Origin: Melampsora larici-populina 98AG31
Taxonomy: Eukaryota > Basidiomycota > Pucciniomycetes > Pucciniales > Melampsoraceae
Assembly: GCF_000204055.1 (NCBI RefSeq)
Contig: NW_006768772.1
Coordinates: forward strand, 1,920,071 to 1,984,070
Direction: 5' to 3'
Length of the DNA: 64,000 bases
Every line of letters begins with the position of its first letter. The stretch's first letter is position 1. This document shows, in pieces, positions 22,001 to 34,100 of the stretch. A program made the position numbers and the translations under genes. A model generated the notes under the pieces. It saw nothing but the letters and a program-made list of their open reading frames with translations, did not search any database and was not told where the DNA came from.

Positions 22001-25000
22001 GGCATTTCTCATCACTACGAACTCTGGCTGGATTCTGACTGATCCTGCTGTGTGCGGAAAAATCATAGGAATCTCGACGACACCAATAGCTTCGAGAGTC
22101 TCACCACATCCTTTGAATGTTGTGTTACTTTTTGGCAGCATGCGTTTACGCCATTCTGGTAAAGCTCGAGACAGGAATCTTTCACCTACCACTGAGCAGG
22201 ATGCTCCGCTGTCTAGTAGGCAGCCAAATTCTTGATCTTCCACGATGACAGTCGTCATGCTGTGATGGCCTGTTAGGTGAGCTTTGCCTGCCGCTGGTCT
22301 GCTCCTCATTTGTCTTGCATCACTTATCTGTCTACTTTCCAAACCTTTATGCCAGGTTTGTGGTAGTTCAGCCCAAGCTTGCAAATGGGAAATATCAATT
22401 TCCTCGTTGAATGATTCAATGGCTCTGACATTGACGGCGTCAATACTTCTTCCTATGATATGTCTTTCGTGGATTGGCTTGAATACGGCTTCTGCACCTT
22501 GTATTCTCAGCTCTATCTCGTCCTTGTATGAGACGCTCATACCATATGAGTTCATCATATCTGCCCCGAGGATTACTTCCACGTGTCTGGCGTCAAGAAT
22601 AATCACGAAATCTATCATTAAAATGCAGGGATGCGTTTCATGGAGAAACTGTATAGGTAGTGTAATTTCACCTAACGCTGTGAGACCTCCTGATGCACTG
22701 TAGTACTTTCAAATCTGTTCAGGAGCTCGGACTTCTCGTTCCCAATGCATCCATATTTTGTCCAGAATTCGTGGCGTAATAAGTGAATGACAAGCTCCTG
22801 TATCAATCAACATATTCATCTTCCAGCTGTTGCACATTGTGTTTAGGAAAGGGCTACCCAAAATCTCAGTATTCGTTCTTTGTTCAATGAAGGCTGGCCC
22901 TTTGGCTATGGTTCCCTCCAAACAGGAGATGTCCATGACTTCAAAAGCTTTTTCAACATCTAAAATACCGGCTGTTCGCGAGGAATCGTCTTGAATAACT
23001 CGATACTCACCGTCGTCGTAGAGCGAGTCATGGTCATCATTAAAGATGATTTCTAATTCTTCACCTGTGGGTGAATGCGGTTCTTCCTCAATATCCTCTT
23101 CGATGACGTTAATGTTCTTACTTTTACGTCTACAAGCTCTGAAGTCATGGCCTGCCTCTGTACTACCGCAGGTATCGCACTTTCCTGGTACGCGAGTCAC
23201 CGTTGGTTTCGCTGTAGCAGGTCTTTGAGTTGTGTTACTCCCGCTGGTAGCCTGAGTTTTCCAATCTTGTGCAGGTTTGCTAATTGGTCTGTCTCTCCCA
23301 ATGGTGGTCCTCTTCACCACGGCTTCAAAAACTGTGGTGAAGTTCACGAAATCAGTATTCGACCCCAACCTGCTACGCACGGCATGGTCTAAGTTTCCAG
23401 AACACTGATCTAACATCTTATCCACCACTTGCTCATCTGTGGCGCTAGGCTGTGCTGCTTGGAGCCTCTTACGCTGAGTTACCAACTACGTCATAATGTC
23501 TGTATGGATTCTTGGGTTGAAACGGTCATTGTCAAAAGCTGTTTGCATATTACGACGCCATTCTCTCGTGCTGAATCTTTCGCAAATGGCGGCTTTCCAT
23601 TCTTCCCACGAGAATGATTTCTCTTTCCTTTTCTGCAAGAACCACAGTTCTGCCAGTCCTGTAAAGGCCAGTCCCATGCGTGACGTAATCAAAGAGTCCG
23701 GAACATGCATGGTTTGTTGTATATGATCAACCCATTCGATGAACGTAATGTGATCATATTCCCCAGTGCCACTGAATTTTGGCCAGTCTTTACCTAAAGG
23801 CACCTCCTTTTTGAGCAAATCGAACATTTTGAACTCATAGTCGGGACTGCCTTCTTTTTTAAAGGGCGTCTCTCGATTTTTACCCTTATCAGTGTGCCCA
23901 CTAGATTCAGCTGGCTGCAACCAACTTTCGTCTCCTGTTGGTGGCGGTTGCAGACCCGGTGATTCCCGTTTTTGCACCGTCATCTTCTGCTCTGACTGGA
24001 CCCTGCCCTGAGGTTCGCGCATGTGTGGTGGTAATTCCCTGGTCTGTTCTTCAACTTCTTTGTTAGTTGAATTTCCGCGTGAGTTTTGTTTGAGCGCAAT
24101 GTTGGAGAGAAGTTTGATAACTTCCTCGTTATGGGATCTCATAAGTAACAATTCCTCACTCTGTTGCCCCACCGAAGCTTGCAGTTGTTTAATGATGGCT
24201 TGCATACTCGCTATCTGATCGTGTGTCTTCTTAGCATACTGATCAGTATGAATCGGTGCTACACTACTTTCCCTGATTGTATCGTTAGTTGCTCTCATGT
24301 TGTTGTTCAGGACATGTATTATCTTATTCGTCTCTCTGCTGATCTCATCTAGATGTTTTTTATGTTCATCAATCATCTTATGGCGCGTTGCACTTATGTC
24401 ATCCCCGACTACTTTCATTGTCTCGTTTGTCCAATTGTGCAACTCCTCTTTAAAGGAGGTGATGCCCTCTGATGACTGTTTAACCGCTAAACCTACTTGA
24501 TTCAGAACTCTCACTTGCTCATTAACATTTTTAATCAGACCTGATATGGTTCTGTCAAGGGTATCAATTCTCTTACTATCGTAGATGTTTTTGACAAGTT
24601 CCTCAATGGTATGTATTTCGCCTAACAGTCTCTCATGACTAAGTACAATAGGGTCAAGGTACAATTTCAAATGATGCAACACAGGGTTCATGAGTTCTCG
24701 GTCTAAAGGGAGGATGGTGAGCTCTAAGTCCTCGCTGCTATCCCTGCCTCCTTGATCATCTGAAGGGCCAGCTCTCCTTTTGTCATGGTTGCTCGTGGAG
24801 GTGGATGGTTTCCTTTCTGTTGATGAGCTGATGTCGAAACTTTGGAACCCTTTCTCTTCTCGAAGGTGTTCCAATCCCAATGACCTGGATTCCAGTTGTT
24901 GGTTCTCTCCATTAAGTACTTGTAACCCATCAACTTGGCCAATTGACGAAGGTGCGCTTTGCCTTTGAGGGTCGCTTTTTTGAAAGCCTGCCGGTCTCTC

Positions 25001-25125
25001 TGATTTCTCGCTGCCTCCCAGGCTTTGTCGTTCGAATTGTGCATCAAGAGCAGGTCCGTTTCTTCTGCCGTCAAAAGCCGTCTGTGCCCTTTTGGAGGTG
25101 GTGGTGAAAATATTGGCTCTCACAT
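19086..25125 (-). pseudogene. Ty3/gypsy gag-pol (gypsy2), decayed
   Basis: This is a single long minus-strand polyprotein with several lesions. The probable gag start is the ATG at 25125. Its second codon is TGA (25120-25122), then the frame runs through a basic gag N-terminus (KYLMERTNNWNPGHWDW) and needs a one-base shift near 24725. It continues through a coiled-coil gag to TAG at 23486-23488, a CCHC-like knuckle (CDTCGSTEAGHDFRAC), an aspartic-protease motif (LIDTGACHSL) and TGA at 22709-22711. Next come a second protease-like motif (LLDSGASCSVVG), reverse transcriptase (YIDDIIVF), RNase H (LYVDASFLGLGAALH), integrase zinc finger and core (ISDRDPKF, STSYHPQTDGLAERMIQ). It stops abruptly after GPRKL, before the usual C-terminus. 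All three stops are in one frame. Confidence 0.88.
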
Positions 25126-25266
25126 ACCGGTCTGTGCCTCATACTCGCACTACACACACACACCTCATATCTGATCAGACTGGTCTGCTCTCATCCACAT
25201 GCACACAACACCAAATACAAAACAGACTGGTCTGAACTCATTTTTTGAAACACATCAGGCTGGTCC
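25126..25266. repeat. Left palindrome cluster of the KDZ element
   Basis: CAGACTGGTCTG occurs exactly at 25176-25187 and 25223-25234. Degenerate copies occur at 25126-25134 (half site ACCGGTCTG) and 25256-25266. They differ from the right-hand CAGACCGGTCTG by a C-to-T change in the central CpG. A short CA-repeat lies between. The cluster sits at the junction with gypsy2. Confidence 0.75.
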
Positions 25267-26648
25267 AATCCATCCGAATACATCACCAACACAACAAATC
25301 AAACGATCACACGTGATCTTCAACTCAAAGCTCACAATCAATTGTGCATCATTTGATCCTTCCTCAGACCACTCATTGAATGTTCAACCTCTGTGAGCAT
25401 GCGAGAATATCTTGTATCCATTACATTGAGGCTACAAAAAGAGAACATAAAAAGAATAGAGTCGGACAGTACGGTAAAAATGCAAAAAAGGAAAAGGACA
25501 AGAGAAAACATATGAAATGCAATATGTATATGAAGAAGTTATTAAATGAATGCGATTCAATGAGATCCAAATTCTTTCATATTGCAATGAACTCTTTTCA
25601 TTTCATTAAAAATTCGGACTCAATATACATTAGTACTGTATGATTTGAAACTAGATCAGTACTCTGACTGGATTTCTTTTCTCGTGTGGTTCAAAGCCAA
25701 TTGAATTTCAACGATTTATTGTATGTAATTTGTCTCCAATTCATACATAAGTTATCATTGGTCCTCGTCAACACAATCTGATCCCTCGCTGGCTCGAAGC
25801 GTGCGAGACACAGCATGGAACCAGATTGTGCTTAAATCAGCGGTACAATGTGTAAGTATGTATGATGTATTTCTTTTCAAATATTCAAATCAAAAATTGT
25901 CAATTAGGGTGTTCAAACCTCAAAATCAATTCATGCAAGTTTTGTGCAAGTTCTGTGCAAGATATGAATAGAACTTGCACGGATCTTGCACAAAACTTGC
26001 AAGAGTCGGTCTCGCACGGTTTTTGCACGGTTTGGAACACAATAACTCGGGTTGTCAAAAAAATTACTGTGCAAGATTAGTGCAAAAAATCTTGCACGGA
26101 TCTTGCACGGATCTTGCACGTCGGTCTTGCACATTTCTTGCACAGGTTTGAACACCCTAAATGAAAATGAATTGTACAACTATTTTATCTTCCATATGCC
26201 TGCCGGAAAAAAACAAACACGACTTGATGACAAATTGATTTGTTCTTTGTTCATTCTTTAATTCAATGATCTAGCTCATTCTTTTTGTTATTCCGATCAG
26301 AAAAGTTTGTATTCATCAATTGAAATCAGTTCTTTTTCAGGCTTGCATTTTGATTACAACTGTATTCAAAACAATTTATATCAAGTCTCAAAAAGCAAAT
26401 AAAGAAAATGAGACAACAACAATTGAAAAAGAAATCGATTTGTTTACAAGAACATTACATTTCATGTTTTGAAAAGTAATCTGATGACTTTGATCCAAAA
26501 TCGAGGTGAAAAGTATTTAAAATTTCTCCATCACAAATTGATTAAACATCCGATCCATCATATGAAGAGTGAATCATCTACAAAACAAAGATCAGAATGT
26601 TAGGCACAGGGCAATGTAACTATTTAGATGATCCAGGACTCACTAGTC
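25267..26648. other. KDZ left non-coding region
   Basis: No gene supported. It contains one MITE (25906-26158). The rest is AT-rich downstream sequence of the minus-strand gene that ends at 26649. Confidence 0.5.
25906..26158. mobile_element. MITE with CTTGCAC repeats
   Basis: The ends are perfect inverted repeats AGGGTGTTCAAACCT (25906-25920) and its complement (26144-26158), extendable to 17 bp. The interior is made of many direct and inverted copies of CTTGCAC/GTGCAAG, often as CTTGCACGGAT. A TA on both sides could be a mariner-type duplication. No longer duplication is visible. It has no coding capacity, so it depends on an enzyme from elsewhere. Confidence 0.7.
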
Positions 26649-28667
26649 TCATACAAGCTGACAACTATTGTTACCACTTGCACCGTTAGCCGCATTAGGA
26701 TTGGAAACACCTCCGTTAGGATTGTTTTCGGGTCCGTGAAGGTTGTTGCAAGAGTTGGGATTGTTTTCAGCGTTATTGTTGGAGTTAGGATTGTTTTCAG
26801 AGTTGTTATTGGAGTTAGAATCACTTTCAGGTCGTTGAGAATTGTTGTTACCCCCATTAGGATTGGCTGTAGCCCCGTGAGAATCGCCATTGGGTCCTTG
26901 TGCATTGAGATGATGATCCTGAGGAGCGTTGCCTGGAGATTGTCCCTTCTTGATCATGAATTTCCCCTTGTCAATATTGCTCATCCAGTTTCGTCTGGCC
27001 TTGGCAGACATCCCTAAGAAACCCTTGTTGAAGTCTTCATTCGACAGAGCGGAGTCAGACGCCCGTTCAACAATCACATCAATTTTTCGGTCTTTGATGG
27101 CCCCAATGGGATCAGCAATACGAGGAAATGGAGGAGCGTCTTTGCCAAGGACATTGACTAGTAAAAAGTGGGGATCAATTATTTCTAGATCAAGAGAAAG
27201 CTTTTGAGGTAGATGTAGATGACTTACCCAAAAGGGTTTTCAACTTGAGGGTAAGGTCCTTTTTATCCTTATCGGATTGATTATTTGAAGACTTTTGAGT
27301 TTCAGTGCCAGATTTAGCGGCTGCGTTGGCAGCTGCAACTGCTCTTACTTCATCAATTGTCGAACCATTTTGGCAGTAGATAGGGAAAATTTGCTGCAAA
27401 TCTGCCTTCTTACTGACCCAGTCGGAAATTTCGTCCCGACTAGTATACTCGCGACACCATCCATGCCCTGCGCTAGTAGAACTGCAAGCTATGATATAAT
27501 AATCTAAACCAAAAAGTTGATGGTCTCGTGATAACTGTGGTCAAAAGCATTTGATTATCATAAATCAAAATAAGTGATCGATCTAAAATGTAATCAAAAT
27601 TTACTTACTTGTTGAGCTATCTTGCGAAAAGATTGGAGAGAGCGCTTCTCCTGTTTTTGGGAAGCTGCAGCAGGGGTATTGAGCTCTCGATCTCGGGCCA
27701 CTTTCTTCATGTCAACCAAGTCTTCATAGATTGGGCGGTACCGAAGTTCGTCTTCATGGCTAAGCTTTGTAATCTCTGGGATAAGGATGACAGGGTCGCC
27801 AAATGAGTCGGTCTCTTCACTGGTGGTTACAGATGAGTAGTCTGGGTATCCGCCAAGAGCGTAGAATACCTGGGCCGTGAACACTTCACGTTCGGTCACC
27901 GTGAGGGCGTTATAAGTATCCGAGTTGGCCTTATTGCGAATTGCAAGCAATTCCGACGCCTCGGGGTGTCCTCGAGGTGGCACTGAGAGATTCGAGATAT
28001 AGTATCACAGTATCAGCAATTGATCAAGGCTAGAGATGTCTTACTTCCTTACTTGGGTAATCGTTTGCTGCAAGCGCAAAGCTAAGCCACCGATGCCAGG
28101 GATTTTCCCCATGAGTTCCACCGAGTAAGCCCCTGAAAAGAATGTACAGTCAGTATGATCGTGCTATCACAAAGCTTGGCTGCTAAATGTACTTGAATAG
28201 ACTCACAGACTTCTTTTCAAGTTGTTGACACATACTCCTGATGCCAGCGCAATCATGTGAAGCGTATGGTCCATTTTCCCTAGGACAGCCAGTCCTTCGG
28301 CAAGAACCGCTGCGCTGATCTGGTGGTTTGAAGACGACTGTTTTTTCAACTGGTCTTGAATCCGCGGAATAGGCCAAGAGTCTTGAAAGGTCTGATAGTT
28401 TTGAAGGGTGATCATAGAGATGTCGACATCGTCTGGTGTTTGACGTTGGTCTTGAGTAGCAGACGGGGTCGGGAGATGGTCTCCTTGATCTTCTACACGA
28501 GTAGATGCTGAGTCATCATTAGTCGTAGATCCACGGGTGCGCTTGGTTTGACGGCGGGGACGCTTGGCTGCTGGTGATGTATCGTTGGTTGTCTGGGTGG
28601 TAGAATGACGGGCCTGGTTCGATCGAGTGGCACGTGTGGTGGTTCGTCGACGAGGTGATGGTGGCAT
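26649..28667 (-). CDS. Uncharacterised 576-aa protein, KDZ partner gene
   Basis: Function not recognised. I build five exons: 28667-28207, 28132-28053, 27982-27609, 27534-27228 and 27157-26649. All junctions are GT-AG and all phases agree (1731 bases, 576 residues). The N-terminus is basic, Ser/Thr/Arg-rich and likely disordered. A conserved-looking core follows: GGTHGENPWHRWLSFALA, then LTVTEREVFTAQVFYALGG, then GWCREYTSRDEISDWVSKK. The C-terminus is Asn-rich with imperfect ENNPNSNNN-type repeats. I believe similar proteins are common in rust genomes, but this is from memory and untested. It is divergent from the KDZ transposase, 2.4 kb away, and has no stop or frameshift. Its position inside the candidate element suggests a transposon accessory protein, for example one that binds DNA or chromatin. 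An unrelated host or element gene is the alternative. Confidence 0.72.
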
Positions 28668-31111
28668 GGCTTGAGGTGTGATAGGGTGTGATGAAAAGGA
28701 GTTGAAGGGGTTGAGGGTTTGGAAATCAGATCAAAAAAGACTCGTGTCAAAAATCATATAGTCAAGATAGTGGTTTGTGGTTTGTGATTGGGGGGATTTG
28801 AAAGACAAACTTCAATTTAAGTGTTGCATGAAGGCAGCCAAAAAGAAATAGAGTCCTACCTGCGCTCCTTTGTCAATATCAAGTTCCTTTGGGGATATGC
28901 TGGATACACCTAAATATGATGCGAGTGATCAGGCCGTTCGTTTGGATATGTGTGCTGGACCCTGGTAGGTGATGGAGAGAAGCTGAAACTACGCAAAGTT
29001 TCAGCCATCCTAGGGTTTTATCATCAGATTTAATGGTTTTTGGGATGAGATATCTCGTTTTGACCCTGCCACAAAACGATATGAAATTCTCAAATTTATG
29101 TACCTTTAGTAATATCTATTATGTGGTTGTGACTAGCACACCTATACCAACTCAAATGGACCTATATTGATTCAAGGGACCCACTTCACACCCGTATTAC
29201 CCTTTCATATGCTTTGGATCGACAGTAAGTAGCAGGTAACAGTGGATAGTATGATATCCACTCAACCTAAGTTCTCTCAATATATTTCTTTTCCAAAGTC
29301 AAGCAAATGCCGTATTGTATCATTTCAAAAGACTTTGTAAGGCGAACGTAAAATATGTAGGTGTACCTGCTGTGTCTTGAGGGTATAGATTGATAGCTAA
29401 TATGTAAATGGCAAAAGACATCACCTTTGAACTATCATTTGTGCAATGGTGATATTGAGCAATCATGAGGGTTTTGAGTGTGGTTTCGTCCAGCCTTTAA
29501 TTGATCTGGTGCGTGAGGGAACCTCGAGAGGCTTTCAAGTTGTACTATTGGTCTCTTGAGTAAATATTGATCTCATTCAGGACCTTTTTAAGCTACTGTT
29601 ATTTGTCATGTTGTATAGAGTATAATCAATCACCAACCACCTCTTTGGTACAAATCTATGTCATTAAGAACTGCATTTTTATGACCGTACTTGTGTATAA
29701 GGAAAAGCATGGAGTTTTTCAGTTGAGTGAAAAAAAGTGTACTTACTTTCTGCTATAGCATAAGGTCAGTAATATAATTCAAGTGGGCAGGTTTACTTGG
29801 AGACTACATACCTCTTGACTACTCATAGGTGATTCTGAGAGCTGCACTGAGCATCATATGGGGAAAAAGTTGTGAAGTTGTGGTTGAATTGGCCACGTTT
29901 TCTGAAGCAGGTAGCATGGGGCTATCAAATTTGCCACAACTTGAATAAATAACAAAAAAAGTGCAGCCTACCCCAAACACACTGAGACTATGATAATTTG
30001 TAGCACAGAAATGGCATCATATGTCATTTCTGTGCTACAAATTTTTAATGGTGGATACCTTGATGATGCTTGATGATGCATCTCTATGAAGGGCAGCAAA
30101 AGATTGCATCTGTTACATCACACTTGCCTCATCTGCATTGGGTCAGTGTTATGTTACCAAAAAGCTAGATACCTCAAGTCAAGTAGCTAACACCTTCTGC
30201 TGATTGTTTGTTATGATTGTACTCGATGATAATTATTAATTTATGATTACTGTCTTTGTTATTTTTTCATCTATTCAACAATGGCAAAAGTTGGATGAGC
30301 TTTCAGGAAGAGTTCCATCTTCTGCCGCTCAGACTTCTCAAGACATCATGAGTGATTTCTGGTCACCTTGGAATGTTAGTTTTTGATTGATTGTACTCAT
30401 TTAACAGTATTGATTTATGTTAATGGCTATTCTACCTTGCTAGTTATTTAATTATTCACCAAGAACCATGACTGGTCGAAGCTGCGGCAAGGGTGCCTTC
30501 ACTTGCAGCTCAGTGTTATAGATCCATAATGAGATCTTACTCATGATCTATGAATGTTAGTTTTTGATTGATTGTACTCACTCAATTCTATTACTTTCCG
30601 ATGATTGTCACTTTGCCGTTTTTTATCTGCTATCAGCTCAGCGTTAACACCCATAACACGCAACTTCTCACCACCTATGAACATCAGTTCTGATTGGGGC
30701 TAGGTAGCTCTATTAATTTTATTGTTGGAATATAATGAGAGATAGGAACAGACGGCAGAAAAGCCATATGGATGTCCATCAGTTGTAGTCAAAGGTCAAC
30801 ATAACTACTTGTAGTCTTCTTTTCACCTTCAAAAGAAGGTATTCCGTATGACTATGACTAACATCAAAGATCAATCATTACCTTTGGAGAGTGAGATTCC
30901 GTTTGCTGACAAGCTCTGTCATCTGCCAAACTGTTCCTAGAATATTAAATTACGTCATCGTGTGTCTTGAAATGGTTTCTTAGTCTTGATTTGGAAATCT
31001 ATATTCACCAAAAAGGCTATAAATTTTATGCTAAGAAAAAGGCACAAGAGTTTCAGCTATGTAGAATTGAGAAATAGAAATCGAACCACTCCTTGACCAC
31101 TCACCTCCCAA
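28668..31111. other. Divergent intergenic region of the KDZ element
   Basis: The 2.4 kb between the two divergent start codons should contain both promoters. No gene is supported. It contains a perfect 18-bp hairpin (29996-30042) and a loose ~180-bp tandem repeat at about 30180-30700, marked by two copies of GAATGTTAGTTTTTGATTGA (near 30372 and 30553). Confidence 0.5.
29996..30042. repeat. Perfect 18-bp hairpin
   Basis: ATTTGTAGCACAGAAATG (29996-30013) and its exact complement (30025-30042) are separated by 11 bases. It lies in the region between the two divergent KDZ genes. It could be a protein-binding palindrome, a hairpin RNA source or the relic of a tiny foldback element. Confidence 0.8.
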
Positions 31112-34100
31112 ATGGGCATTACCGGCCGATCTATAGCATGTCCACGTACTCGGATTCCTAAACCTAAGAAACCTCCTGGAACCGCTGCTACTTTAGAGAA
31201 AGCCGAGCGTGATTCCGCTCAAAGTCGCTGGGGGCAGAAAAAGTGCGATGACATCAGCCAGGCTCTTCAAAACTCCCAAAATCGACCCTCCGAACCGCAT
31301 GTTGATGCATCTGCAATAGACGAAGGCTTTCCACCAGAGGGAAACAATTTACTCAACGAAGATTTGATGCTTCTTGATGATTCAGACGATTCAGACGGGG
31401 AGCCAGACAAGGAGAGAGACGAAGCTGATATACATACATATGCACAATTTGTCTCTCAAAGGAGCAACCCTGGGCCAGCAACGCAGGTGTTGCGTGTTGC
31501 GCTGCGCCTGCGTTGCGGTTTTTCTGACCGCAGCACAACATAGAATCAAATTCTAGGTTGCGGCCTGACCCGCAGCGCAACATCATTTGTCAAATCGATG
31601 GATTTTTTGGGCCGCAACAACATTTGTTGCGTTGCTGCCCAAAAAAAATCACAGTTTGGCGTTTTTTTGGCGCTGTTGCGCCTGTTGCGTTGCGCGACGG
31701 TCAAGGCGCCGCGCAACCTGACCTCACCATTTGTTGTTGCGGTACTTACCGCAGCGCAGCATGTAATGCAGGTTTGTGCTGCGTGTTGCGGAGCAACGCA
31801 CCAAAAAACACTCGTGTTGTGGTGCGTTGCGTTGCTGGCACAGGGTTGAAAGGAGCTACCGAAGTCAACGGTTAGCAGAGGCCAGCCATTGGAAGGAAGT
31901 CCTTCAGAAAACATTCTTAGCTTTCATGAGGTCTTCTGAGCGAACCTCAAACTGGGGAAATGACATGAACTGGAATCAAGATTTCAATGCCTTTGAAAAC
32001 TGTTCATGTGCACCAAGTTACAAGCACACTCGCTTGGTAGATACTGTTGATTTGATTTGTGAGTGTAGATAGGTTATCGTTGTTTTTAAGATAAGGGGAG
32101 CTGATTTCTGATAAAGATCGCAGGAAGATTGAAGTTGAGTTCTGTGACTGCACTCCCGACCAAGTGCGGTTGATCAATCAAGGATACTTAGGAGGTACGC
32201 CCAAACAACCCGAGACCGCTTTCTCCCTCAGACTACTTCGATTTTTTCATCTTGCGTGGTCATATTGTCACTCGAATATTCAGCCATTCTCACTTATGAT
32301 TGACCGATATCTTGATGCCTTCAATCCGGTGTTATTGGTTCCTGGAACTCATGAGGTACGTTATTTGAATCCTCAATGGTGCCTCTACATTGGAACTAAC
32401 AACTGTTACACTTGTGCCCCAGCCCCGTCTTTGGCGAAGACCATTAGCATCGGCAGTGTATTGCTATCGTCAGATCCTGAAGATGATTGAAGACCTGGAA
32501 GTTCGAAGTCTGAGTCTTACACCTATGCAAAAGCTAGCATGCAATTGCCCCAGATGTTTTGGTCCATCAGGGTCTTGCGGTATCAAGAAAGGGCCACAAT
32601 TCATTGTTTGTGTTGATGGAAATTTCCAACAGCGACGTCATGAAAAAGCTAGTCAAGAATTTGACGAGATAGGTATATCAAATCCTTCCCTTTTTATGAA
32701 ACCAGAAGATGTTTCATGTTGGGAACCTCAACCTTCAGTAACTGGGCGCACAGAGGTTGCTTTGGTTAGTAGCAGAAGACCTGAATTGCATTAAGAAAAT
32801 CAGAAATCTAACCCACAAGAAATTTTCAGGACCCATGTACAATACAACACACAGCTGCGGCTGACCACCGAGATGGATCAAGCTGGCGCGGAAGCGAGGA
32901 GACTGGGTTAATTGGTTTGGCCTGTAGACACGACCATATGCTTAAAATAGTGAACATCATTCGGAGTGGAGAAAAGTGAGTCCTCATATTCAAAGTGAGC
33001 CGTCAGACAGACTTGTCTTCTAAGTTTTTCTTTATGCACAGAGCATATTTTGTACATGCTCTCCTTGGATTCATCTTTGATAGCATCATGGAAGCTCGAA
33101 CGGAAACCCACAAAGCTGCCGTTGCTGTTCTGTATGACATAGGATGTACTCTAGAGAAAGGAGTAATCAAAGTAAGATATTTGACTACATACGCATCCTC
33201 TTCTACTTATGCTTACCTTCCATGTCTGTTTATAGAATAATCTTTTTGCCAATGAACGTGCAGCCGAACGCTTGAAGTTTGGCACAAGCGCTTTCCATGC
33301 GTACGTCCATCGGTGGAGTTGCCAACTTCAATATAATCCACGCCTCAATATTGGATTTGGGTTTTCGGACAGAGAGGGCTTGGAGCGTAATTGGTTTGGA
33401 ATATCACCTCTGATTTCTGCTCTTCGGTGGGCATCAAAACAGACTCGTCTGGATGCTATACATCTAAAGGTTCTACATGGAATCGCAATTAAGCTACATG
33501 ATGCTGGTACGTTGCTTTTCTAAACCAATCAATTTTCGCTGACATTCTTTGAATGGTTTGACAGCAAAGTCGGCTTTTCACAAGCTGAAAGTAGCTGAGA
33601 AGAGGCTCAATCAAGCTCGAAATGTGCTTCGTGAACTGGAATCCAGAGCAGGGCTGACTGTGCAGTATCTCTCGGATCAGTGGAATCGACAGAAAGCCTT
33701 GCAATCTGAGTTAATGGCAGATAACTCCATTCGATCACTTCAGGAACAACTGGGACGTCTGATTGATTTGGAGGAAGAGTTCAGAGAAAATCAGTCCGTT
33801 CTTTTCTTTTATTGGTTCACTGCACTCGTATTAGTTTACTAATTTCACATCATCATATCTGAAATAGCAACGAACTCAAGAAACTGCGACGTAAACGTCG
33901 CAGAGACATGTCTGAGGATGAACATAATACCCTGCGATCCCTGCCATCTACCCTTGTGGCTCTAGAGGAGACTATAGCAGAGTTGGCCCTGGATATAGGT
34001 GGAGAAGACTTTCGGAATATGCCAGAGGCAACAGGTAAGCCTATCTTGAATAATATATCTAATATTTGGATCGACTTATGTCACATCACATATCTCTACT

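Noticed and set aside
25898..26166. 8-bp target duplication around the CTTGCAC MITE
   Set aside because: Flanks TGTCAATT and AAATGAAA do not match. Only a TA, which could be chance, is shared.
31466..31848. MITE being spliced out as an intron
   Set aside because: No convincing GT-AG pair at its edges restores the frame, whereas precise excision with the target copy does.
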